From positions 1 through 64,000 of the forward strand of contig JAGHTC010000058.1 in NCBI GenBank assembly GCA_018065465.1: a DNA stretch of 64,000 nucleotides. The letters run 5' to 3'. Below are positions 10,178 to 18,549 of the stretch, piece after piece (the stretch's first letter is position 1; each line of letters starts with the position of its first letter). Under the pieces are notes generated by a model. That model was given only the letters and a program-made list of their open reading frames with translations. It did not search any database and was not told the origin of the DNA. The DNA is from Candidatus Ruminococcus equi (GTDB lineage Bacteria > Bacillota > Clostridia > Oscillospirales > Acutalibacteraceae). The position numbers and the translations under genes are program-made.

Positions 10178-11609
10178 TTCCTGAAATCTGCAAATTGTAG
10201 AGGTGGTCGCTCATATTGGTTGCATAGTACGGAGTACCGCCGTCTTCGGCAGATGCGTGACAGAAATACAGATACTCTGTATCATACGGGGAAACAGCCG
10301 CTTTGAGTGCCTCTAAACTCGGGTTACAGATAGGTCCTGCGGGCAAACCGCTGAACGAATAAGTATCATATGAAGATGTAAACGAATCTTTTATAGAATC
10401 GGGAACATCACTCTTTTTACGATATGGATAGAATACGGTTGAGTCACAATCCAGTTTTGATACACCGGCGTCAGCGCCGTAAGAAAGACGGTTATGCAAA
10501 ATCGAACTGATGGTATACATATCTTCTTTATTTGCTGCCTCTGCCTGAATAATTGAAGCTATGGTTACAATCTCGTCTAATGAATAATCGGTATCATTTA
10601 TTTCGTCTATCAAAAGAGTTTTCTTCGAATTGCCGAAATATCTTTCTTTTGTGTGATTTACTTTATTGTCAAAGTTGCTGAGCATTTTGTAGACAGCTTC
10701 TTCGGGGTCTTCTGCAAGATAGAAATTATAGGTATCCGGGAAAAGATATCCCTCTAATTTGTAGTAACGGTCAGACGCGTTATCAATATCCTTTATAAAC
10801 GGAAAATCTTCGTCTAACTTATCGCTGTTACAAATATCAAGGAATTTCTGAACATCGGTGATAACTCCTTCTTCGTGCAACTTGTTGGCAATTTCCAAAA
10901 CATTCATACCTTCTGTAAGCTGTACGGTTACGATATCGGAACGGTTATTATTACTCTGCAAAAAGTTAATGATTGCTTCGTAGTCTTTGTCTGTTTCTAT
11001 CTCAAACTCGCCTTTACGAAAATCACTTTCGTCTGAGGTGATATTTGCATAGACTGCAAAATAGTCGGCTCTGTTAATAACTCCGTTTTCGGCAAGGATA
11101 GTTGCAATCTGGCTTATTGTCGGGTTTTCGGGAATGCTTATCTTGACTTTTGTCGGGTTTTTGTCTCTGCCGATAGCCAACATATCATTGACGCCGACCA
11201 TAATAACGGAAGCAAGAATAATTGCAACAAAAAGAATCATACTCAGCCAAACCCATTTGAAAAGTTTTTTGTTGCGTTTAGCCTTGGATTTTTCTATCTT
11301 TTTATCTTCTTTTTTCTGTTGCTTCAAAGCCTTCTTTGAATCGCGTTCAATACGCTTTTTGGTATCGGAATCGGAAAATGAATTTATCTCGTTTGTCCTT
11401 TTCTTTTTGCGCAACGGTGTACTGTCGGTACTGTATGATGTTTTTGAACCTTCATTGGAACTGCTCGGTTCAAAATTCGCATAATCATAGTCTCTCTCCA
11501 TTACGCTTTTATCAAAGTTTTTTTCAAACTCGTCCATTTTCTTGCGTCTTGTATTTTCTATTGAATCTTCGGAATAATTATTTTCTTTTTTATCGCTTAT
11601 ATCACTCAT
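10170..11609 (-). CDS. mltG: endolytic transglycosylase MltG
   Basis: YceG-like domain: IPENPTISQIATILAENGVI, LEGYLFPDTYNF, ASIIQAEA, YSFSGLPAGPICNPSLEA; start MSDISDKK preferred. Confidence 0.93.
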   Translation of the reverse strand: MSDISDKKENNYSEDSIENTRRKKMDEFEKNFDKSVMERDYDYANFEPSSSNEGSKTSYSTDSTPLRKKKRTNEINSFSDSDTKKRIERDSKKALKQQKKEDKKIEKSKAKRNKKLFKWVWLSMILFVAIILASVIMVGVNDMLAIGRDKNPTKVKISIPENPTISQIATILAENGVINRADYFAVYANITSDESDFRKGEFEIETDKDYEAIINFLQSNNNRSDIVTVQLTEGMNVLEIANKLHEEGVITDVQKFLDICNSDKLDEDFPFIKDIDNASDRYYKLEGYLFPDTYNFYLAEDPEEAVYKMLSNFDNKVNHTKERYFGNSKKTLLIDEINDTDYSLDEIVTIASIIQAEAANKEDMYTISSILHNRLSYGADAGVSKLDCDSTVFYPYRKKSDVPDSIKDSFTSSYDTYSFSGLPAGPICNPSLEALKAAVSPYDTEYLYFCHASAEDGGTPYYATNMSDHLYNLQISGND

Positions 11610-12213
11610 AATTATCCTCCTTTGATAGAATGGTGTCTTCACATATATATTTAGTAAAAGAATCGGTTACGATTGCATCTACTTTAATATCGTTTTCATA
11701 GGTATCTATCGCAACTTCGATGCTGTCGCTGTACGTTAAAGCGATTTTTTTGCCTTCGAATTTTGCAAAAAATCTGTCGTAACAGCCTTTTCCAAAGCCG
11801 AGCCTGTAGCCGTTTAGGTCACAGCAAAGCGATGGCGTTACACAAACAAAATCATCAAAATCAGTTATCTTTTCGAGACCGTCTTTCGGTTCGCAAACAG
11901 AAAACTTGCCGATAACCAAATCGTCTTTTGAATTTATCTTATAAAAACTCAAGGTATAATCATCATTGACTTTCGGCACTGCGACTGTCTTTTTGTTGGC
12001 AAAAGCGGCATTGATAATTCCGCTTGTATCAATTTCAAAGTCGCGTGCGATATAGACCAGAATACCTTTGCATTTTCTGTATTCATCGGTGAGAAGAAAT
12101 CGACTTTGAATTTCCAAATCTTTCTCTTTTTTTATATTTGGCTCTAAAGAACTTCGTTTTTCTTTATAAAATTTTCTTAAATCTGCCTTGTTCTTTTTAC
12201 CCTTATTACTCAT
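11602..12213 (-). CDS. 5-formyltetrahydrofolate cyclo-ligase
   Basis: CDLNGYRLGFGKGCYDRF motif. Confidence 0.93.
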   Translation of the reverse strand: MSNKGKKNKADLRKFYKEKRSSLEPNIKKEKDLEIQSRFLLTDEYRKCKGILVYIARDFEIDTSGIINAAFANKKTVAVPKVNDDYTLSFYKINSKDDLVIGKFSVCEPKDGLEKITDFDDFVCVTPSLCCDLNGYRLGFGKGCYDRFFAKFEGKKIALTYSDSIEVAIDTYENDIKVDAIVTDSFTKYICEDTILSKEDNYE

Positions 12214-12219
12214 AATAAA

Positions 12220-12759
12220 TCAAACCTGCATGGAATCAAAGACTTTTTTTGCAACACCTTCGGATTCTGCTTTACAAATGATTGCGTTAGCAAAATCAAA
12301 AGCACAGCCGGGGCCTTTTGCTGTTATAAAGTTACCGTCAACAACACATTTTTGAGCAGTCGGTTTTGCGCCGATTAGTTCTTTTTCAAAACCGGGGTAA
12401 CAGGTTACTTCTTTGTTTTTTAGCACGCCCATCCTGCCGAGCATTGAGGGTGCTGCACAAATAGCGCAGACTAAAAGCAAATTGTCTATGCAATAATTTA
12501 TTGCTTTCTTTACAAGTTCAGGCTTATCGAGATTTGTAACTCCGGGCATACCGCCGGGCAAAATCACGCCTTTCATATCATCAAAAGATACTAAGTCTTC
12601 TAAGAGCATATCTGCCTTTACGGTAATATTGTGATTACCTGTGACATATTCGCCGTTTACTCCGACAGTTTTAACACCTATTCCTGCCCTACGCAAAATA
12701 TCTACTGTAGCGAGTGCTTCGATTTCTTCAAAACCTTCTGCTAAAAAACAATAAAACAT
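12220..12759 (-). CDS. DJ-1/PfpI family protein
   Basis: FLAEGFEEIEALATVDILRRAGI and LVCAICAAPSMLG nucleophile motif. Confidence 0.93.
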   Translation of the reverse strand: MFYCFLAEGFEEIEALATVDILRRAGIGVKTVGVNGEYVTGNHNITVKADMLLEDLVSFDDMKGVILPGGMPGVTNLDKPELVKKAINYCIDNLLLVCAICAAPSMLGRMGVLKNKEVTCYPGFEKELIGAKPTAQKCVVDGNFITAKGPGCAFDFANAIICKAESEGVAKKVFDSMQV

Positions 12760-12768
12760 AATAACCTC

Positions 12769-13440
12769 TTAAATATCAAACATGCTGTTTAAAACATCAA
12801 AAATCTTTTTGCTGATACAGTCTATCGAAAGAATGCCGTTTTCGTCACAACAATCGATAACTTTCCAATCGAGTTTTTCTGCGGCAAGCAAAGCGGATTT
12901 GCGACAAGTCAAAAGAAAGTCAACATCCTTCTCGTGAATATCTTTTTTATTTTCGTCGCCGTTATACCTGTTGCTCATCAATTTTTGGGAAATATCGGGA
13001 TTTACATCCAAATAAATTACCATATCGGGTTTTGGGATACCGAGTTTGTTGTACTCGAAATCATACAACCAGTCGATGTAGTCCTTTTTGCTTTGTTCTT
13101 CTATCTTTGCCATTTGGTAGATTATATTAGAAGTTGTATACCTGTCTGCAACAATAAAATCCTGATTTTCATAATCAGACTTCCACGACTGCAAGTAAGA
13201 CGCAACTCTGTCAACGGCATAAAAAGATGAAGCGATATAAGGGTTTACATCTTCGGCATTATCTCCGAAATCACCGTTTAGATACATTTTTACAAGTGAC
13301 GACGAAGGACTTTCATATACGGGGAAAGTCAGTTTTGTGACCTTTTTGCCCATATCAATCAGTTTTTGACATAAAATTTCGGTTTGAGTTGCTTTTCCGC
13401 AACCGTCAAGACCTTCGATAACAATAAACTTACTTGCCAT
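12769..13440 (-). CDS. tmk: thymidylate kinase
   Basis: FIVIEGLDGCGKATQTE P-loop and VADRYTTSNIIYQ; start MASKF preferred. Confidence 0.92.
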   Translation of the reverse strand: MASKFIVIEGLDGCGKATQTEILCQKLIDMGKKVTKLTFPVYESPSSSLVKMYLNGDFGDNAEDVNPYIASSFYAVDRVASYLQSWKSDYENQDFIVADRYTTSNIIYQMAKIEEQSKKDYIDWLYDFEYNKLGIPKPDMVIYLDVNPDISQKLMSNRYNGDENKKDIHEKDVDFLLTCRKSALLAAEKLDWKVIDCCDENGILSIDCISKKIFDVLNSMFDI

Positions 13441-14230
13441 ATTTTTCCCTGACTTCTTTCGCTTTTTTGCAGGACATTTTGCCCTCGGGACAAGCACCTC
13501 TCAAACAGGCGGGACCTGAATTTTTGAACAATATCGGTGCGACTTCTTTGCAGAGCATCAACATTTGATGTGCAACTTCTCTTATCTCCCACTGGGCGCG
13601 ATTACAACAGCGAAGCTCAAAAAAGTTATTAAGTGAGCGAACATTAAATGTGCAGATAACTTTTGTTGTACAGGCGTTCGGCAGAATAAATCTTGCGTCT
13701 TCATTCGCCTTTTTGATAAATTCGGAACACTTTGCTTTATCAATATTTTTGAACTGTTCGATAATCTCGGTGTCGGTGCCTTTTAATTCTTCAGAAGAAT
13801 ATTCATTGATATAACCGACTACAAGACTGTCGCGGATTTCGGTATACGCCTTTGACTCCTGCTTTATAACTTCGTTGTAGAGTTTTAAGGCTTTTTCGTT
13901 CTTTTCAATCTGTGGCGGAGTGACATATTCGAACTTGTTGCCGTCAACATATCTTTGGGATTGCTGGGAATATGACGCTATTCTATGGCGTACAAGCTGA
14001 TGCGAACAAGCGCGGGAAATTCCTTCTATTCCGAAAGTAAAGGTAGCGTGTTCAACAGGGCTTGCGTGACCTATCTCGGTAAGCATATTGAGAAAACTCT
14101 CGGTTTTCTCTTCATCAAGACCGTTTTTTATATTTTCAATATCGGTTGCACTGTAACATAACTTTGCCGCCATGGCAACGGTTTGCTCGGGCATAGGTGT
14201 GTGTGCAAGTAAGGTAACTTTTACTGCCAT
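13430..14230 (-). CDS. thyX: FAD-dependent thymidylate synthase
   Basis: RHRIASYSQQSQRYV (RHR...S ThyX motif). Confidence 0.95.
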   Translation of the reverse strand: MAVKVTLLAHTPMPEQTVAMAAKLCYSATDIENIKNGLDEEKTESFLNMLTEIGHASPVEHATFTFGIEGISRACSHQLVRHRIASYSQQSQRYVDGNKFEYVTPPQIEKNEKALKLYNEVIKQESKAYTEIRDSLVVGYINEYSSEELKGTDTEIIEQFKNIDKAKCSEFIKKANEDARFILPNACTTKVICTFNVRSLNNFFELRCCNRAQWEIREVAHQMLMLCKEVAPILFKNSGPACLRGACPEGKMSCKKAKEVREKYGK

Positions 14231-14277
14231 AGGTATTCCCCTTTACAAAAAATTATACTTCTCATATTAACCAATGT

Positions 14278-14306
14278 ATTATAACACAATCTGTTACGAT
14301 ATTCAA
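14278..14306 (-). promoter_or_regulatory. thyX promoter
   Basis: minus strand TTGAAT-N17-TATAAT. Confidence 0.7.
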
Positions 14307-14324
14307 TAGAAAAAGTATATATTT

Positions 14325-14351
14325 TACACCATATATTGATATATGGGTGTA
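14325..14351. promoter_or_regulatory. inverted repeat upstream of the thyX promoter
   Basis: TACACC-ATATAT-tg-ATATAT-g-GGTGTA. Confidence 0.5.
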
Positions 14352-14366
14352 TTTGGTTCATTATTA

Positions 14367-14379
14367 TTCTAAAATAGAA
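14367..14379 (-). repeat. copy of intergenic palindrome (TTCTATTTTAGAA on minus)
   Basis: TTCTA-AAA-TAGAA on plus. Confidence 0.65.
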
Positions 14380-14380
14380 A

Positions 14381-14403
14381 TATCCGCAGTGAAAACTGCG
14401 GAT
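14381..14403 (-). terminator. terminator-like hairpin after azlD
   Basis: atccgcagt...actgcggat. Confidence 0.6.
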
Positions 14404-14407
14404 TTTA

Positions 14408-14707
14408 TCAATACATTAAACCTGCAAAAAGTGCTGCAAGTGATGCTGCAACCGATACAACGATAAGCGGTAAATCAAAATACGAGAGAAGCAATGCAAC
14501 CGCTGTACCGATACTCGCTGCAATCGGCTTGCCCGTTGAATAAAATATGGCGGGAAATGTCATCGCTGTTAAAACAGCATAAGGAAGATAATACAAAACG
14601 CTTTTTATAAATCTTGATTTTATCTGTTTTCTGAAAAAGGTAAACGGCAACATTCGTATAAGATAAGTTACAAGTGCCATAACACCGATATATACTGCTA
14701 TACTCAT
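14408..14707 (-). CDS. azlD: branched-chain amino acid transporter AzlD
   Basis: MSIAVYIGVMALVTYLIRMLPF; small multi-TM protein overlapping azlC; internal start of the listed ORF. Confidence 0.88.
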   Translation of the reverse strand: MSIAVYIGVMALVTYLIRMLPFTFFRKQIKSRFIKSVLYYLPYAVLTAMTFPAIFYSTGKPIAASIGTAVALLLSYFDLPLIVVSVAASLAALFAGLMY

Positions 14708-15399
14708 ACTTCTTCCTCCTCGCTGATAGGAAATACCAAAGCACATATTACAGAGGAAATCAAAGCACAGATAATTACGGAAAATCCTGCTGATATGAAT
14801 GTGCATACATAGGTGACAAACAACGACAAAGCAAGTGCAAAAAGTACAACAAATAACACACGGTAATTTTTCTTTGCAGGCGGGACAATGATAGCAATAA
14901 ACATAGCATAAAGCATAAGTCCTAAAGCATCGGTAACCTGAGAAGGCAAAAATTCGCCTGCAACTGCGCCAAGGAGCGTTCCCGATACCCAACCGACAAA
15001 AGATATGGTAATTAGTCCGTACATATATCTTGCATTGATTTTTCCTTTTTGTGCTGACGCAACGGCAAAAATCTCGTCGGTTATTCCGAACGATACGATA
15101 AGTCGCTGGGGAGTTTTGAAACTGCTGTCAAGTTTTTGTGACAAAGAAAAGCCCATAAGAGAATATCTTATATTAATGACAAGTTGACAAAATATCAGTT
15201 CGATTAATGTTCCGCCCGCTACAATTACAGACAATCCCGCTACCTGACCTGCGGAAGTCAGATTTGTAGCAGATATCATCACAGCCGACAAAACGGAAAG
15301 ACCTGATTTCATCACGAGAATTCCGAATCCGAATGATACAGACAAATAGCCGAGCATTATCGGTATTCCGTCAACTATTCCACGAGAAAAATTTTTCAT
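14704..15399 (-). CDS. azlC: branched-chain amino acid permease AzlC
   Basis: FSRGIVDGIPIMLGYLSVSFGFGILV, 231 aa multi-TM. Confidence 0.9.
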   Translation of the reverse strand: MKNFSRGIVDGIPIMLGYLSVSFGFGILVMKSGLSVLSAVMISATNLTSAGQVAGLSVIVAGGTLIELIFCQLVINIRYSLMGFSLSQKLDSSFKTPQRLIVSFGITDEIFAVASAQKGKINARYMYGLITISFVGWVSGTLLGAVAGEFLPSQVTDALGLMLYAMFIAIIVPPAKKNYRVLFVVLFALALSLFVTYVCTFISAGFSVIICALISSVICALVFPISEEEEV

Positions 15400-15520
15400 A
15401 ATATTACCTCACCTATTGAATGTATCACAAAATAAAAAAATAATCAAATTTTGCTCAATTTTAGCGAAAAATATATTGAATAGCAAAATTTATTATGATA
15501 TAGTGATGATGGGTGATAAT

Positions 15521-17137
15521 ATGGATAGATATAATCTTGATAATTTTCTTGAAAAAAAAGAAGAAGACCCACAGGTCGATAGTATTTTGGATGAAATAAA
15601 AAATGGAAATGACGGCAACAGTACCGAAGAAATCTCATCAAGCGAAGAAAATTTTGATGTTTCGGAAAACGATGCTCAAAAAAAAGACAATAGTTTTAAT
15701 CTAACAGATGACTTTTTTGATGAAACTGAAGAAAAAAGCAAAAAAGCAAAAATAAAGCCTTCTAAGAATAAAAACGGCAACAATGGTAATAAACGAAAAG
15801 CAATAATCATAATAAGCCTTGTTATCATTTTGATTATCGTAGGTATTATTGCAATCTGTTTCGGATTTAAAAATAACGGTAACAGCGGTAACTCAACCTC
15901 AAACAACGCCGAACAAGGCACACAAGTGCAAAGCGATACTGTACTTGCCGGCGCTAAAATCGATGCCGCACAATACAACTACGACAAAGCAATAGAAGCG
16001 GTCAAGGCTATTGACGGATATGATAACAACAAAGAACTTACAGAACTTGTTGCCACTTGGGAAAACGAAAAAGCAAACCTTGTTGAATTCCCATGCGATA
16101 AGGTTACTCATGTATTTGTTCACTCTTTGATTTATGATACATCTCTTGCTTTTGACGGAGATTTCTCTCAAGACGGATATAACCTTGTTATGACTACCGT
16201 TTCAGAATTCAATAAAATGATGCAGACAATGTACGAAAGAGGATATGTCCTTGTCAGTATGAAAGATATCTGTACATTTGACAGCGAGGGCAACCGCGTT
16301 GACCAAACTATTATGCTGCCGAAAGACAAAAAGGCTTTTGTACTTTCGCAGGATGACTTGTGCTACTATCACACACAAGACGGCGACGGTATTGCCGACA
16401 AGCTTATTATTGATGAAAACGGCGATGTAAAATGCCACTACACAGACGACAAAGGAAATGAAAGTATCGGCGACTTTGATATGGTTCCGATTATCGACAC
16501 TTTTGTTAAAGAACATCCCGACTTTTCTTACCACGGAAGAAAAGGTATAATCGCCCTTACAGGATACAACGGTGTTTTGGGATATCGTACAGATGAAGTT
16601 TACAAAACCCGTCCGGCAGATGAACTTGACCCCGACCAAGAACAATTTTTGAACAGAACTCCCGACTTTGACTTTGACAAAGAAGTCAAAGAAGCAACTA
16701 AGGTCGCAGACAGAATGAAAGAAACAGGCTGGGAATTTGCTTCGCACTCTTGGGGGCATGTAAATATGACGAACACCGATTTGGACCGTATCAAAGTAGA
16801 TACCGAGAAATTCCTTACAAGAGTTACTCCGATAATCGGTCAGACAGACTGCCTTATCTATGCAAACGGCGGAGATATCGCCGGTGTTGAAGAATACGAC
16901 TCAAACAACGAAAAATACACATATCTGCTCTCAAAAGGATTCCATGTCTTCTGCCCTGTTGACTCAACTATTTACTGGCAACAAAAGGGAGATAAATACT
17001 TCCGTATGAGCAGGAGAAATCTTGACGGATACAGGATGTACCACTCACCCGAACTGCTCGAAGACCTTTTCAATGTTGAGGAAGTTTTTGACAAGACAAG
17101 GCCCGTTCCCGTTCCCGATATGAGCCACTACGGATAA
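15521..17137 (+). CDS. membrane-anchored polysaccharide deacetylase-like protein
   Basis: Acidic cytoplasmic N-term, single TM (AIIIISLVIILIIVGIIAICFG), deacetylase-like core FVLSQDDLCYY...FASHSWGHVNM. Confidence 0.75.
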   Translation: MDRYNLDNFLEKKEEDPQVDSILDEIKNGNDGNSTEEISSSEENFDVSENDAQKKDNSFNLTDDFFDETEEKSKKAKIKPSKNKNGNNGNKRKAIIIISLVIILIIVGIIAICFGFKNNGNSGNSTSNNAEQGTQVQSDTVLAGAKIDAAQYNYDKAIEAVKAIDGYDNNKELTELVATWENEKANLVEFPCDKVTHVFVHSLIYDTSLAFDGDFSQDGYNLVMTTVSEFNKMMQTMYERGYVLVSMKDICTFDSEGNRVDQTIMLPKDKKAFVLSQDDLCYYHTQDGDGIADKLIIDENGDVKCHYTDDKGNESIGDFDMVPIIDTFVKEHPDFSYHGRKGIIALTGYNGVLGYRTDEVYKTRPADELDPDQEQFLNRTPDFDFDKEVKEATKVADRMKETGWEFASHSWGHVNMTNTDLDRIKVDTEKFLTRVTPIIGQTDCLIYANGGDIAGVEEYDSNNEKYTYLLSKGFHVFCPVDSTIYWQQKGDKYFRMSRRNLDGYRMYHSPELLEDLFNVEEVFDKTRPVPVPDMSHYG

Positions 17138-17171
17138 CTTTATAAATATATTGTATAATTCTTTTATGTCA

Positions 17172-17200
17172 TTGACAAAGAAAGCGATATATGGTATATT
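17172..17200 (+). promoter_or_regulatory. promoter of pyr operon
   Basis: TTGACA-N17-TATATT. Confidence 0.85.
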
Positions 17201-17225
17201 AGCGTGTAGATAAAATAATCTTTAA

Positions 17226-17329
17226 GTCGATACCGTGATATCGGCAAGATTTATATTACACTTTTCGGAGAATTTTGTTTTCCGTGTTTTGTTGCGATTA
17301 AGTCTTGCCGTTTCGGCAAGACTTTTTTT
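17226..17329 (+). promoter_or_regulatory. pyr operon transcription attenuator (anti-antiterminator / antiterminator / terminator)
   Basis: 17226-17245 7-bp hairpin with loop CCGTGA; 17242-17252 cggcaagattt pairs with 17300-17310 aagtcttgccg; 17301-17323 terminator stem agtcttgccg/cggcaagact plus T8. Confidence 0.85.
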
Positions 17330-17339
17330 GGAGGATAAA

Positions 17340-18548
17340 ATGGCTAAAAACGGAAATTTGGTTATTTTCAGAAATGATAACTGCAAAGATTTTGCACCCG
17401 CTGTTGCTACGGGTGACTTTGAGCCATTAAATAATTATTTCGTTTTTCCCGGCTTTTGCGATGTGCATGTGCATTTTCGTGAGCCGGGTTTTTCTTATAA
17501 AGAAACAATCCTTTCGGGTTCAAAAGCAGCCGCAAGAGGTGGATATACTTCTGTATGCACTATGCCGAACTTAAATCCCGTTCCCGATTCACTCGAAAAC
17601 TTAAACGTACAAAGACAGATTATTGAAAAAGACGCTGTGATTGATGTTTACCCCTACGGTGCTATTACTGTCGGACAAAAGGGCGAAGAACTTTCCGATA
17701 TGGAAAGTATGGCACAATATGTTATTGCTTTTTCCGATGACGGCAGGGGTGTTCAATCAGAAAAAATGATGCTAAATGCTATGGAAAGAGCAAAGAAACT
17801 CGGCAAAATAATCGTTGCCCATTGTGAAGATAACAGTCTGCTTTTCGGCGGTTATATTCATGACGGAATATACGCAAAAGAGCATAATCACAAAGGTATT
17901 TGTTCAGAAAGTGAATATGCACCTATAAAGCGTGATTTACTCCTTTGTGAAAAAACGGGCTGTGCATATCATGTGTGCCACATTTCGTGCAAGGAAAGTG
18001 TTGAATTGATAAGAAAAGCAAAATCTCTCGGAGTAAATGTTACCTGCGAAACCGCACCGCACTACCTTGTGCTTACTGAAAATGACCTTAAAGAAGACGG
18101 TAAGTTCAAGATGAACCCGCCTTTGCGTTCAATCGAAGACAGGAATGCACTGATAGAAGGCATTAAAGACGGCACAATTGATATGATAGCAACCGACCAC
18201 GCACCGCACAGTGCTGATGAAAAATCAAAAGGGTTAGCAAATTCTGCTTTCGGCATTGTCGGTATTGAAACAGCCTTCCCCCTGCTTTATACAAAACTTG
18301 TAAAAACCAACATCATCAGCCTTGAAAAGTTGATAGATTTGATTGCAATAAATCCGAGAAAGCGTTTTAACATTCCGTTTAATGATTCATACACCGTATG
18401 GAATCTTGATGAAGAATTTACGGTTAATCCCGAAGAATTTTTATCAAAAGGAAAGGCAACTCCGTTTGAGGGTGAAAAACTTTTCGGACGATGTGTTAAA
18501 ACCGTATTAGACGGTAAAGAAGTATATTCTATGTTAGGAGATAGATAA
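17340..18548 (+). CDS. pyrC: dihydroorotase
   Basis: FPGFCDVHVHFREPGF and IATDHAPHS metal-binding motifs; SD GGAGG before ATG 17340. Confidence 0.93.
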   Translation: MAKNGNLVIFRNDNCKDFAPAVATGDFEPLNNYFVFPGFCDVHVHFREPGFSYKETILSGSKAAARGGYTSVCTMPNLNPVPDSLENLNVQRQIIEKDAVIDVYPYGAITVGQKGEELSDMESMAQYVIAFSDDGRGVQSEKMMLNAMERAKKLGKIIVAHCEDNSLLFGGYIHDGIYAKEHNHKGICSESEYAPIKRDLLLCEKTGCAYHVCHISCKESVELIRKAKSLGVNVTCETAPHYLVLTENDLKEDGKFKMNPPLRSIEDRNALIEGIKDGTIDMIATDHAPHSADEKSKGLANSAFGIVGIETAFPLLYTKLVKTNIISLEKLIDLIAINPRKRFNIPFNDSYTVWNLDEEFTVNPEEFLSKGKATPFEGEKLFGRCVKTVLDGKEVYSMLGDR

Positions 18549-18549
18549 A

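Noticed and set aside
17235-17339. GTG-started leader peptide reading through the pyr attenuator in frame with pyrC (MISARFILHF...LFLEDK-MAKNGN)
   Set aside because: No Shine-Dalgarno before GTG 17235, and a good SD precedes ATG 17340; the open frame is probably chance. A pyrBI-style leader peptide is not supported.
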